Origin: Bacteroidota bacterium
GTDB lineage: Bacteria > Bacteroidota > Bacteroidia > Chitinophagales > Chitinophagaceae
DNA length: 64,000 nucleotides
Reading direction: 5' to 3'
Assembly (NCBI GenBank): GCA_016706595.1
Contig: JADJJH010000003.1
Coordinates: 496,001-560,000 of the forward strand
Of this stretch, positions 53,940 to 63,213 are shown one piece after another (the first letter of the stretch is position 1; each line of letters opens with the position of its first letter). Below the pieces are notes generated by a model. The model searched no databases, had not been told where the DNA came from, and was given only the letters and a program-made list of their open reading frames with translations. A program made the translations under genes and the position numbers.

Positions 53940-54033
53940 AGGAAAAGGTTTATTTCACCCTTTTTCAGTCTTACCCAAATAAGGGAGTTGTAAAATTCGA
54001 ATAAGGAAGTATCAGTGGTTTTTAAGGATATGC

Positions 54034-54759
54034 TTAATTCAAATGCAATAGTTTAATCAAATCATCTTTACCTATAAATCCTTCTTGATTAATTTTAGGG
54101 GTTCCATTTTCATGATAAATCAATAGCGGAATATTTCGCACATATAACATTTGGGCAAGTGATTTATTTTCATCAATGTCTATTGTTACAATTTTAAGTT
54201 TCGATGCATACTCTTTTTGAATTTCCTCGAGTATGGGCTTCAGTTGTTTACAAGGGCCGCACCATTTGGCATTAAAATCAACTAATACCGGTGTATTCCC
54301 ACTAATCAATTCATCATACTTTTCTTTACTCATGCCTTTCCATGTATTGTCGGTAGCAGTTTGAGTACTCAATGGTAAGTTGCTGGCATTCCATTGTAAC
54401 ATACCGCCTTGCATATTGTATACTTCTCGAAATCCTTTTTCATTCATCAGTTTCATCGCACTCGCACTTCGTCCACCTGATAAACAATAAATCATGGTTT
54501 TCTTTAATGTATCGAGCTTTTGAATTTGTGCAGCAAAATCGCCACTATTATAATCTATGTTAATCGCATTCTGCAAATGTCCAGCTGCGTATTCACCGGG
54601 TGTTCGAACGTCTATCAATTGAATGCCTTTTTCTGCATTCATCATTTTCTGAAATTCAAGTACCGAAATGGTGCTTCCTTTTTGCGCATTTTGTGCTGAA
54701 TTGGAAAGGCATGAGGTTAAACAAACCAATCCGAATAATAAAGTAAATACTTGCTTCAT
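54034..54759 (-). CDS. Rhodanese-thioredoxin fusion lipoprotein
   Basis: A 241-residue predicted lipoprotein: signal with lipobox LTSC (C17). Residues about 30-125 are a rhodanese domain with catalytic C92 in MIYCLSGGRSASAM. Residues about 145-241 are a thioredoxin with the active site WCGPC (166-170) and cis-Pro in VRNIPLLI. The fusion suggests a periplasmic or outer-membrane-attached thiol/persulfide oxidoreductase. I start at the ATG at 54759; a TTG at 54771 is in frame. A -7 box TACATTTG (plus-strand CAAATGTA 54769-54776) begins ten bases upstream of the ATG. Confidence 0.88.
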   Translation of the reverse strand: MKQVFTLLFGLVCLTSCLSNSAQNAQKGSTISVLEFQKMMNAEKGIQLIDVRTPGEYAAGHLQNAINIDYNSGDFAAQIQKLDTLKKTMIYCLSGGRSASAMKLMNEKGFREVYNMQGGMLQWNASNLPLSTQTATDNTWKGMSKEKYDELISGNTPVLVDFNAKWCGPCKQLKPILEEIQKEYASKLKIVTIDIDENKSLAQMLYVRNIPLLIYHENGTPKINQEGFIGKDDLIKLLHLN

Positions 54760-54792
54760 TTTTTTAGGCAAATGTATGCCATCATTACATGC

Positions 54793-54825
54793 AAAAAAAA
54801 TAGGCTGTCATTTAATGACAGCCTA
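54793..54825 (-). terminator. Intrinsic terminator of the FKBP operon
   Basis: On the minus strand TAGGCTGTCA and TGACAGCCTA (plus-strand 54801-54810 and 54816-54825) form a perfect ten-base-pair stem with a five-base loop, followed by eight U residues (plus-strand A-run 54793-54800). It ends transcription after the last FKBP gene. Confidence 0.92.
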
Positions 54826-54846
54826 CTTCTAAAATATTTCACTTCG

Positions 54847-55701
54847 TTATTTCACGATTTTTAGTAATTCAATATCAAATACCAATACCGAGTGAGGTTT
54901 GATAGGAGAACCCGGAGGTGCATCTTTCCCATAGGCTAAAGATGAAGGGATGATCAATTTTCCTTTTCCGCCTTCTTCAAGTAAAGGAATGCCTTCTATC
55001 CAACCTGGAATAACTTGATTTAAAGGAAACTCAACCGGTTCGCCTTTATCATACGATGAATCAAATTTTGTTCCATCAAGTAAAGTGCCTTTGTAGTGAA
55101 CCTTTACTTTGTCGGTTGCTACAGGATGGGTACCATTGCCTTTCTTTTCAATGATATAATGAATTCCGGATTCTGTTTTTTGCGTTTGCAAATTTTGAGA
55201 AGCTATATATTCTTCAATAAGCTTTTGATCGATTTCATTTTGCTTGGCATCTGCTTTCTTTTGGTCGCCTTCGAATTCACTTACTGATTTCACACTTTCA
55301 ATTTTCACATAGTAATCTAATTTGTCACCCTTTTTAAAATAAGGAGGTAACTGACTGCCTCTAGCCATCGAATCAACAGGCACTTTAAAAAGTACACTGT
55401 CACCTTCTTCTAATTTTGGTAAGGCTTCCATTAAATCGCCGTTGAAAGAGGGGAGAGTTACATTCACTTGAACCGGTTGTTTGTTGTTTTGATTATAGGT
55501 ATCAAACAAAACACTATCCTTAAGTTTAGTAATTACATTCATAGTAATTATACTACCTACTGTAATTTTTTTGCCAGATTTTGATTTCTTCAGAATCTTA
55601 TATTCTAATCCTGATTTTAATTTTACGGATTTATTGTTTTTGCATGATACAAATCCAATAGTTAGCATCAACAAGGCGATGCCTAAATTTCTTACATTCA
55701 T
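54847..55701 (-). CDS. FKBP-type peptidyl-prolyl isomerase lipoprotein
   Basis: A 284-residue lipoprotein; the signal ends in the lipobox GFVSC. Residues about 25-135 look like an extra, degenerate FKBP-like domain, followed by a helical linker and a canonical FKBP domain (VKVHYKGTLLDGTKFDSSYD, GWIEGIPLLEEGGKGKLIIP, LAYGKDAPPGSPIKPHSVLV), which should catalyse cis-trans isomerisation of prolyl bonds. Last of three tandem FKBP genes; the terminator follows. Confidence 0.9.
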   Translation of the reverse strand: MNVRNLGIALLMLTIGFVSCKNNKSVKLKSGLEYKILKKSKSGKKITVGSIITMNVITKLKDSVLFDTYNQNNKQPVQVNVTLPSFNGDLMEALPKLEEGDSVLFKVPVDSMARGSQLPPYFKKGDKLDYYVKIESVKSVSEFEGDQKKADAKQNEIDQKLIEEYIASQNLQTQKTESGIHYIIEKKGNGTHPVATDKVKVHYKGTLLDGTKFDSSYDKGEPVEFPLNQVIPGWIEGIPLLEEGGKGKLIIPSSLAYGKDAPPGSPIKPHSVLVFDIELLKIVK

Positions 55702-55721
55702 TCTTTAAATATTAGCGTGGT

Positions 55722-56582
55722 TTAAGGTTTTGTGATTTGTATAAGTTCAACATCAAATATCAATACATCATTGGCTTTAATAGGTGATCCGGGAGGCGCG
55801 TTTTGGCCGTAAGCCAAACCTGAAGGAATTAATAATTTACCTTTTCCACCTTCTTCTAATAATGGAATACCTTCTGTCCAACCTTTAATAACCTGAGTTA
55901 ATGGAAATTCAATGGGTTCTCCACGATCTAATGAGGAATCAAATTTTGTTCCATCTAATAAAAATCCGCTATAATGAACTTTCACTTTATCGGCAGCTGT
56001 TGCATGCTTGCCATTACCTGCTTTTTCGATCATATAGTATAACCCAGATTCTGTTTTCTTTACATCTTTCAGGTTATTCTTCTTGATATAGTTTTGAATA
56101 ATTTCATCATCCATTTTAATTTGTTTGGATGCGGCTTCTAATTTTGATGCTTCAAATTCTTCTTTCGATTTTACTGAAAGAATTTTTACGGTATAGGTAA
56201 CTTTATCACCTGATTTTGCAAATGGGGGCAATTGACCACCTTGGAAAGCCGAATCGATAGGCATCCTTAAAATAGCGCTATCTCCTGCTGTTAAAAACTG
56301 AAATCCTTCCATAAACCCACCTAAAAATTGTTTAGTAAGTTGTTGTTCAATCGGTTGCTCATTATTCATTTTATAGGAGTCGAACATGGCTGAATCGGCA
56401 ATTTTTGTGCGAATATGCATGCTTACATAGCTCCCATCGGCGATGAAATTTTTACCGGGCTCATCTTTTACGATGCTATACTCCAATCCGTTTGGGAGTT
56501 GTTTGAAGCTTGGGGTTTGCGCCTTTGCCATTTGCACGTTACATGCTAAAATTGCAAGGGCTACAGTGATTTTTTGTACCAT
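55722..56582 (-). CDS. FKBP-type peptidyl-prolyl isomerase
   Basis: A 286-residue exported FKBP with signal peptide MVQKITVALAILACNVQMAK ending near AQ. Same architecture as its neighbour: a first, divergent FKBP-like domain (about 30-130), helical linker, then a canonical domain (VKVHYSGFLLDGTKFDSSLD, GWTEGIPLLEEGGKGKLLIP, YGQNAPPGSPIKAND). No lipobox, so it should be soluble in the periplasm. Middle gene of the tandem set; gaps of 20 and 15 bases. Confidence 0.9.
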   Translation of the reverse strand: MVQKITVALAILACNVQMAKAQTPSFKQLPNGLEYSIVKDEPGKNFIADGSYVSMHIRTKIADSAMFDSYKMNNEQPIEQQLTKQFLGGFMEGFQFLTAGDSAILRMPIDSAFQGGQLPPFAKSGDKVTYTVKILSVKSKEEFEASKLEAASKQIKMDDEIIQNYIKKNNLKDVKKTESGLYYMIEKAGNGKHATAADKVKVHYSGFLLDGTKFDSSLDRGEPIEFPLTQVIKGWTEGIPLLEEGGKGKLLIPSGLAYGQNAPPGSPIKANDVLIFDVELIQITKP

Positions 56583-56597
56583 AATGCTTGTTTAAAT

Positions 56598-57626
56598 TTA
56601 TTTATTTTGGTTTTGAGGTTTAGTGTTTACTAATTCTACATTAAAAATTAAAATTGAATTTGCCGGAATGCCCTTTGGGTTTGCGCCGCCACCCGGACGG
56701 GCTTGTGAACCATAAGCCATGGGTGAAGGAATATATAAAGTAGCTTTACTGCCTTTCTTTAGAAGCGCAATGCCTTCATCCCAACCTTTAATGACTTGAC
56801 CTTTGCCTAATGCAAATTCAAAAGGGGTTACATGATGAAAAGCAGTATCTTCATTACTATCGAACTTTGTGCCATCTAGTAAAGTGCCGGTATAGTTCAT
56901 TACAGCCGTATCACCTGTAACCGGTGAGGTGCCATTTCCTTCTTGTTGGATGGTATAATAAAGGCCAGATGCTGTTTTAGTGGGGGTAATATTATTTTTG
57001 GTAAAGTAAGCTTGCAAGGTTTTATCATCTTTTAGCATAGTCTTAGCTTCTTCTTTCTTTTGCTTTGCCATTTGCTCTTTCATTTGTTTATTAAAAGCAT
57101 CTTGTTGTTCTTTGGCAACTTGTTCTTTGGTTTTGATAGAGACTAACTTAATGAAGTATTGTATTTTGTCGCCCTTTTTAATAAAATCGGGCATTTTGTT
57201 TTTTGTATTTTTAAAAAGAACATCTGCATCAACTAAACATATCATACTATCACCAGGCGTCATCAACATAATTGGTTCAATAATATCACCCTTAAAGTTG
57301 GGTTTATTTACCGAAAATTCAGCTGGCTTCCCTTTATTTTTTTCGTAAGAACTAAACAACAGTTTATTGTTGCAAGCAGATACCATATTTACTTTAATTA
57401 CATCGCCTTCTTTTGGTTTGGGCGATGTAGGTTTATCAACAATAAAGGCATATTCGAGTGCCGAGTTCATTTTTTTATAAGTAATCGCAGGAGCCGCTTG
57501 CACAGGTCGAGGTGCATTCATGGCTGGTTGCGGATTTAATTTTACCGCAGGAGCTGGTTTGTTTTGTGCCATTCCAAGTATGGACGTGGCACAAATTATA
57601 CAGGTTAAACTAGTTCTTCGTAACAT
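56598..57626 (-). CDS. FKBP-type peptidyl-prolyl isomerase (large)
   Basis: A 342-residue exported FKBP with signal peptide MLRRTSLTCIICATSILGMA. A Pro/Ala-rich spacer is followed by a divergent FKBP-like domain (about 60-170), a long Lys/Gln/Glu-rich helix, and a canonical FKBP domain (TAVMNYTGTLLDGTKFDSNE, GWDEGIALLKKGSKATLYIP, GYGSQARPGGGANPKGIP-like end). It starts 22 bases inside the end of the NrnA-like gene, so the two are co-transcribed. First of three FKBP genes. Confidence 0.9.
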   Translation of the reverse strand: MLRRTSLTCIICATSILGMAQNKPAPAVKLNPQPAMNAPRPVQAAPAITYKKMNSALEYAFIVDKPTSPKPKEGDVIKVNMVSACNNKLLFSSYEKNKGKPAEFSVNKPNFKGDIIEPIMLMTPGDSMICLVDADVLFKNTKNKMPDFIKKGDKIQYFIKLVSIKTKEQVAKEQQDAFNKQMKEQMAKQKKEEAKTMLKDDKTLQAYFTKNNITPTKTASGLYYTIQQEGNGTSPVTGDTAVMNYTGTLLDGTKFDSNEDTAFHHVTPFEFALGKGQVIKGWDEGIALLKKGSKATLYIPSPMAYGSQARPGGGANPKGIPANSILIFNVELVNTKPQNQNK

Positions 57627-58630
57627 TGTTTCAACTTTATTTCGTTTTCAGATATTGCTTTGTTGTAAATTTCTATGGTTTGTTGTAGCGACATTTTTGA
57701 TCGTCCTCCGGCTGCATTTGCATGACCGCCACCGTTAAAGTAAGTACGAGCAAATTGATTCACATCAAAACTTCCCTTACTTCTAAACGACATTCGAATT
57801 TCATTCTCTCGCTCGCTGATAAAGGTAGAAAAAATTACCTCTTTTATACTTAAAGGATAGTTAACAATTCCCTCTGTATCGCCTGTCTTCAACTGAAAGC
57901 GATTCAACTCTTCCATGCTCACCGGAATAATAGCAGCATGTAAATCAGTATTGATTTTCATTTTTTCGGATAATACAAATCCCAAAAAGCGAAGTCGACC
58001 TTCTTCAAAAGTGTCAAATATTTTTGTATGAATAGATGCAGGTTCTAATCCTCTAAGCATTAACCCTGCAGCCATTGCGTGCACACTTTCGGTAGTACAA
58101 GGAAATTTAAATGATCCTGTATCGGTCATTAAGCCTGCATATAAACATTGTGAGATATCGAGAGTTATTAAATCCTCATCCTTATTTTCTAAAATAAAAT
58201 CGTATACCATTTCGCAAGTACTGCTTTTGCCTGCATTGCTATTCCCATAATGAAATCTGGTATCGGGTTGTAAATGATGATCGATGAGTACTTTAACTCC
58301 CTGAAAGGCATCAAGTGTTGCCTCCATACTATGTGTACGTGAGTTGTGGTTATAATCTAAACTAAAAACAAGATCTGTGTTTTGTAATAAGATATCTACC
58401 TCCACACGACTCTTTTCATAAATTAAAACGTTTTCCGATGCTGGCATCCATAAAATAAAATCAGGAATGGTATTTGGGGAAACCACTTGACAACTATGCC
58501 CTTTTTGAGTGAGGTAATGATATAATCCCAAAGATGAACCTAATGCATCAGCATCCGGATTATTATGGTGCGTGATGATTATTTTTTTAGGGGAGGATAA
58601 TATGTCAACCAGTTCGTGGAGAGGTTTCAT
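57605..58630 (-). CDS. DHH/DHHA1 phosphoesterase, NrnA-like
   Basis: A 341-residue DHH-family phosphoesterase of the NrnA (oligoribonuclease/pAp phosphatase) type. DHH motifs are HHNNPDADALGSSLG and VLIDHHLQPD, with further metal ligands in FSLDYNHNSR and LMTDTGSF; the DHHA1 domain ends in NGGGHANAAGGRS. It should degrade nanoRNA or 3',5'-pAp, or hydrolyse cyclic dinucleotide products. I start at the ATG at 58630; a TTG at 58642 is in frame. First gene of the operon with three FKBPs. Confidence 0.88.
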   Translation of the reverse strand: MKPLHELVDILSSPKKIIITHHNNPDADALGSSLGLYHYLTQKGHSCQVVSPNTIPDFILWMPASENVLIYEKSRVEVDILLQNTDLVFSLDYNHNSRTHSMEATLDAFQGVKVLIDHHLQPDTRFHYGNSNAGKSSTCEMVYDFILENKDEDLITLDISQCLYAGLMTDTGSFKFPCTTESVHAMAAGLMLRGLEPASIHTKIFDTFEEGRLRFLGFVLSEKMKINTDLHAAIIPVSMEELNRFQLKTGDTEGIVNYPLSIKEVIFSTFISERENEIRMSFRSKGSFDVNQFARTYFNGGGHANAAGGRSKMSLQQTIEIYNKAISENEIKLKQCYEELV

Positions 58631-58813
58631 GAGCGGTTGCAAAAATGAAGGATTCTAAGTGAAATTCAAAATAAAATCTCAGCCGTGAAAATCTTGGAAA
58701 TATTCAACAAATCGGGCATGAATTCCGGTATGGCTAAAAATGAAGCCTATTAGCAAACAAAATGATTTCCATTACCACCACTCACACGACCGAAACTAAG
58801 AGACTTAAACAGT

Positions 58814-61747
58814 TTAGTACCCAAAGATCTCCTTCAAGGTAAGTTTTTTCACCGGTCCGAATGTATTCAACACCTCCCAATTCATTTTACTATCGCTACC
58901 TACAACACTTAAAATATAAGGCTGCTTTGAAATGTGTTTTTGATGATAGGCATTAATTGCATCAAAGTTTAGTAACTCACTTTCTTTATAAATTTTTTCA
59001 TTGATATCGTAAGTTAAACCTTTCTTTTCGGCATTTAAATACGAAAATAAAATGTCGGTTTTGGTTGTACGGTTTACCGAAATTGCATTTTTAATACTTG
59101 ATTTTGTATTAGAAAATAATTTATCTGATTTGGGCAATTCTAATAAAAGTTCTTCCATGCCAACTATGGCTTCTTTCATTTTATCTGATTGACAACCCAC
59201 ATAAGCTGTCATGTAAAAAGGTTCGGTTTTTTTCTTGGGTATGCCAAGGGTTGCAAAGGTTGAATAGGCTAGGGCTTTAGATTCTCTAATTTCTTGAAAA
59301 ACAATGCCACTCATATTGCCGCCAAAATATTCATTAAACATATTAATAGTAGGCACTTCTTCAGCATTATACAATTGACCATTCCTAAACCATTGAATTT
59401 CGGCTTGCACCATATCGTAATCAGCAAAAATTACTGAATTTTGAGATTGGGTTGTAAAGCTATATTTGGTAGCTTCTGGCACTTTACTAAATGATGTAGG
59501 TAAAGTATGTAAAGTGCTTAGTTTTTGACTAATTACACTCGGCTGGGCTGGTCCAAAATAAAGTACTTTATGCGGATAGTTGCAAAGTGAATGCAAAATG
59601 TCAACCAATTCCTTAGCACTTATTTTATCCAAATCTTCATTACTGATTACGTTATTAAATGGATTGCGAGCACCATATTGCGCATAATATCGCAATCCAC
59701 TACGAATACTATTTTTATTTAGTTTCTCATCACTTCTTTTTTTCTTCATTCCTGCAATCATATCTACCAATGCTTCATCATTTGGTTTACAATTGCGTAA
59801 TAGGTGTTCGAATAAACTCAACCCTTTTTCGTAGTTTTCTTGTAATCCGTTTAAGTAGACATACGATTCTTCCTGACCAGCATTTACACCAAAATCGCAA
59901 GCGAGGTTGTAAAAGGCCTGACTTATTTCATCGGCATTGTATTTATCCGTTCCAAGATATTGCAGATAGTCCATCGCAATCGGCAATAATGCATTGTGTA
60001 ATGAGCCAATTTCTACATAATAATATTGTGTAAAAAGGCTATTGGTTTTATTGGGAACACTCAGCATGGGAATACTTAGTGTTTTTGATTTGATAGTATT
60101 GCGAACAATATCTTTTTGGTAATTGACAAATACAGGATTGATATTTTTTGCAGGGATTTTTGCAATTTTTTGCAAGAAATCGCTTTGTGCTTCACGATTC
60201 ACTTCAACCGGTGTTATACTTGGTTTTTCAATTTTAGTTGCGTTTTCATCTTTGCCATTACGCTTATAAATACATACATAATTGTTGGTGAGCCATTTTT
60301 TTGCGAAGGTCATAATGTCTTGCTTGGTAAGTTTACTCATCGAAGCAATATTTGCTACCGATTTATCCCAACCTACTTCTGATGTAAATGCACTTAACAA
60401 ACCAAATGCTCTACCCGAATTACTTTCACGTTGTTGTATCACCGATTTTTTATAATTGTTGATGATAGCAGGGAGTATTGCGTTATCAAAATTGCCGGTT
60501 TGTAAAATGCCAATTTGTTGTAATAATAAATCTTTTACTTCTTCAAGGGTTTGACCTTCTTTCACCTTGCCATCTAAAAATAATACACTATAATCTTTTA
60601 ATTTGTAGGCCCCTGCACTTGCACTCAATACTTTTTGTTTTTTTACTAAATTTAAATCCATTAAGCCGGCAGTTCCATTTGACAGTACATTGCTCATCAA
60701 ATCAAGTAGCAAGGCTTCTTTTGAGGAGGCACCCGGAAAGCGAAATGCAATGGCAACATATTCTGCATCTGGTCCATATACGCTTCCTTCAATAGGTTTA
60801 GTAATCTCATTTTCGGGGGTAAATGTATAAGCAGGCACAGGTTTGGGTTTCATGTATGCAAACGCTTTGTCTATTTTGGCAATTACTTCATCCGGATTAA
60901 AATCACCGGCTAAAACAATACACATATTATTAGGTACATAGTTTTTATAAAAGTATTCACGAATAGCTTTTAGCGATGGGTTTTTTAAATGCTCAACGGT
61001 ACCAATGGTAGTTTGTAATCCATAATTATGTTTTTGAAAAAGTTTGCCAAATAAAAGTTCATATACTTTATCGTCGTCACTGTCTAAGCTTCTATTTTTC
61101 TCTTCATATACGGCTTCTAATTCGGTATGAAAAATACGTAATACCGGATTGCGAAAACGTTCAGCTTCAATAGCCAGCCAAGCATCAATTTGGTTTGATG
61201 GAATATCATTGATGTAGGCAGTTTGTTCAAAATCTGTAAATGCATTCGTTCCTCGCGCACCTATCATCGAAGTCATTTTATCGTATTCGTTAGCGATGGC
61301 AAATTTTGCAGCCAATCCCGAAACTGAATCAATGGCATGGTAAATTGAATTTCGTTTATTTTCATTAGTAGTCGAGTTATAGTCTTCATATAAAGCGTCT
61401 ATCTTATCAAGTAAAACTTTTTCTTTGTTCCAATCGAGTGAGCCATATTTATCAGTTCCTTTAAACAACATATGTTCAAGGTAATGGGCAAGTCCGGTAT
61501 GGTCTGAAGGGTCAGTTTTGCTTCCGGCTTTGGTAGCAATAATAGTTTGTAAACGCGGTTTTTCTTTGTTTACGCTTAAGATCACGGTTAAACCATTTTT
61601 AAGCGTATAAAATCTTGATTTCATTGGGTCGTTAGTTACATATTTGTAGGTATATCCTACGCTATTTGCTTGCGCCCAATTATAAGTTTGTGCCGATAGA
61701 TTTTGGCAAAAACAAAAGAGTATAAAACTGAAGATTAAATTTTTCAT
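58814..61747 (-). CDS. M16 family metallopeptidase
   Basis: A 977-residue exported peptidase with signal peptide MKNLIFSFILFCFCQNLSAQ. The inverted zinc motif HYLEH (88-92) follows SDHTGLAHYLEH, and the downstream Glu ligand is likely in HTELEAVYEEKNRSLDSDDD. Four M16 domains are expected from the length (pitrilysin-like, as in insulin-degrading enzyme relatives); LAGDFNPDEVIAKIDKAFAY and ESKALAYSTFATLGIP are typical of the N- and C-terminal halves. It should degrade peptides in the periplasm or on the surface. Single gene. Confidence 0.9.
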   Translation of the reverse strand: MKNLIFSFILFCFCQNLSAQTYNWAQANSVGYTYKYVTNDPMKSRFYTLKNGLTVILSVNKEKPRLQTIIATKAGSKTDPSDHTGLAHYLEHMLFKGTDKYGSLDWNKEKVLLDKIDALYEDYNSTTNENKRNSIYHAIDSVSGLAAKFAIANEYDKMTSMIGARGTNAFTDFEQTAYINDIPSNQIDAWLAIEAERFRNPVLRIFHTELEAVYEEKNRSLDSDDDKVYELLFGKLFQKHNYGLQTTIGTVEHLKNPSLKAIREYFYKNYVPNNMCIVLAGDFNPDEVIAKIDKAFAYMKPKPVPAYTFTPENEITKPIEGSVYGPDAEYVAIAFRFPGASSKEALLLDLMSNVLSNGTAGLMDLNLVKKQKVLSASAGAYKLKDYSVLFLDGKVKEGQTLEEVKDLLLQQIGILQTGNFDNAILPAIINNYKKSVIQQRESNSGRAFGLLSAFTSEVGWDKSVANIASMSKLTKQDIMTFAKKWLTNNYVCIYKRNGKDENATKIEKPSITPVEVNREAQSDFLQKIAKIPAKNINPVFVNYQKDIVRNTIKSKTLSIPMLSVPNKTNSLFTQYYYVEIGSLHNALLPIAMDYLQYLGTDKYNADEISQAFYNLACDFGVNAGQEESYVYLNGLQENYEKGLSLFEHLLRNCKPNDEALVDMIAGMKKKRSDEKLNKNSIRSGLRYYAQYGARNPFNNVISNEDLDKISAKELVDILHSLCNYPHKVLYFGPAQPSVISQKLSTLHTLPTSFSKVPEATKYSFTTQSQNSVIFADYDMVQAEIQWFRNGQLYNAEEVPTINMFNEYFGGNMSGIVFQEIRESKALAYSTFATLGIPKKKTEPFYMTAYVGCQSDKMKEAIVGMEELLLELPKSDKLFSNTKSSIKNAISVNRTTKTDILFSYLNAEKKGLTYDINEKIYKESELLNFDAINAYHQKHISKQPYILSVVGSDSKMNWEVLNTFGPVKKLTLKEIFGY

Positions 61748-61866
61748 ATGTTAAATGTAGTTGTTTTTAATTGTCATTTTGAAGTTTACCGCCGAGAGAA
61801 TTCGACAAATGATTCATGTTGATATATCGCGAAGGTTCAGGCATTATTGTATAGTTTCAATGGTAG

Positions 61867-61898
61867 AAAAAAAAATATGCAACATGTGCATATTTTTA
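61867..61898 (-). terminator. Bidirectional-looking terminator
   Basis: AAATATGCA and TGCATATTT form a nine-base-pair stem (plus strand 61873-61895) around ACATG, with nine A residues on the left (61867-61875) and a T-run on the right. It lies 27 bases past the end of the charged secreted protein gene, which it probably terminates. Confidence 0.75.
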
Positions 61899-61924
61899 AG
61901 AAGTATTTTTAATTTATTACGATA

Positions 61925-62788
61925 TTAATTATTGACGCCGTCTTTTAATTCCGAGTCCTTGGTAAGTATCAAGTATTCATCGGCATCTTTAATGCGTAAA
62001 AATTTCTTGTATTGATCGTCGTCCAATGTTTCACGGAGGCGTTTATCGCGCATCATATAGCATTGTTTTAATTCGTAGTTTTTTTCTAAACTGCTTAAAT
62101 TTCTATTGGTGATAATTCGATCGACATCATCTGCACATTCCTGGCATATTCCTTTAAATACAGGACGTTGAATTTTGGCAAGATCTAAATCGTCACAAAA
62201 AACATCTAGATTAGTATATCTTCTCTTTACAACGGTAGTTCTATACTCGTTTTCTTGATCAGTCATTTTAATTTCAAGCTCTTTTTGTTTCTTTACTTTG
62301 ACTTTTTTAGATACAGTAGTTTTAGGCTCTTCAACTTCAACAATTTCTTCTTGAATCACAACTTCTTTTTGAGAAGGTGGTGTGCCTGGCCCGTAATACT
62401 TGTCGTATTTCTCACGCTTTTCGTTATACGGTTTGTAGGCTCCATAGGTTGTATAATAACCTTCTTTATCCTTTTTGCGTTTGGCTCTACGAACCTCTAA
62501 TTCTTCATCAGCATATTCTGTATCTTCTTCAATTACCCTTTTTTCGCCCTTGTATTTGCCATCTTCTTCATTACGGGTAATTTTAACATCGTATTCAGTT
62601 TCTTTAGTTTTCCCATCAACCTCTTTCTTTTCCCTGTCGATTACAAAACCTTGTACGTCAAAATCTTGCGATTGTTCGCTGTTTTGATAATAACGACTTT
62701 TCTTTTCTTTCTTTGATTGTGCAGATGTATTTTCGGTAATTCCGATACAAAACACAAACGCAATACAAGCTATGAGTTGTTTCTTCAT
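61925..62788 (-). CDS. Charged secreted protein of unknown function
   Basis: A 287-residue exported protein with signal peptide MKKQLIACIAFVFCIGITEN and cleavage near TSAQ. The mature part is very rich in Lys, Glu and Asp (KKEKKSRYYQNSEQSQDFD, KTKETEYDVKITRNEEDGKY) with a YYTTYGAYKPYNEKREKYD stretch, then three Cys in a C-terminal folded part (VFCDDLDLAKIQRP, GICQECADDVDR). I do not recognise a family. Such proteins near T9SS/gliding genes in Bacteroidota are often of unknown role. A hairpin (ACACCTTG...AAGGTGT) lies upstream at 62817-62844. Confidence 0.65.
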   Translation of the reverse strand: MKKQLIACIAFVFCIGITENTSAQSKKEKKSRYYQNSEQSQDFDVQGFVIDREKKEVDGKTKETEYDVKITRNEEDGKYKGEKRVIEEDTEYADEELEVRRAKRKKDKEGYYTTYGAYKPYNEKREKYDKYYGPGTPPSQKEVVIQEEIVEVEEPKTTVSKKVKVKKQKELEIKMTDQENEYRTTVVKRRYTNLDVFCDDLDLAKIQRPVFKGICQECADDVDRIITNRNLSSLEKNYELKQCYMMRDKRLRETLDDDQYKKFLRIKDADEYLILTKDSELKDGVNN

Positions 62789-63151
62789 TTTCTCTTTTTA
62801 TAATGATTATTCATAACACACCTTGTTTTTAAAAAGTAAGGTGTGAAAATTTTCGGGGTAAATATACAAATATCTTCTACAAAGATGCAACCCCGATAAA
62901 ATATATTTTAAGTTCTAAAATGATTTTTCATGTGAAGTGCTAATAAATTGCATGCCAAATTTGCTTTTAGATAGTTTGGTAAAAAAGGTAAGCGCATTGC
63001 CATTGTATTTTTCAATCTTTTTTTTGGAATCTACAATGCAAGGGAGGAATGGTGAAAGAGCGATTCGTTACTGCAGTTATACACAAAGTTGAAAATCATT
63101 TTAGTTCTTTAGGTTGCATTTCTCATTGCTTTGATTTATACTTGTACTTTA
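62789..63151. other. Intergenic region before gldJ
   Basis: About 360 bases between divergent genes. It contains the hairpin ACACCTT/AAGGTGT with an inner TTTT/AAAA extension at 62817-62844, in the leader of the minus-strand gene. I see no open frame or RNA gene in the rest. Confidence 0.5.
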
Positions 63152-63182
63152 TTTGAATAAATAAGAATTAAATTTATATTTG
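63152..63182 (+). promoter_or_regulatory. Promoter of the gldJ-like gene
   Basis: TTTG at 63152-63155 and TATATTTG at 63175-63182 are 19 bases apart, a full consensus match. The start codons at 63199 and 63214 lie 16 and 31 bases further on. Confidence 0.85.
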
Positions 63183-63213
63183 CGGTTATACTTAAAACAT
63201 GATAATAATTAAT

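Noticed and set aside
53804..54004. 66-residue frame with a Gly run
   Set aside because: The Gly run is only the poly-G tract; the rest is not protein-like.
59659..60382. Plus-strand frames opposite the M16 peptidase
   Set aside because: Antisense shadows of a long conserved gene.
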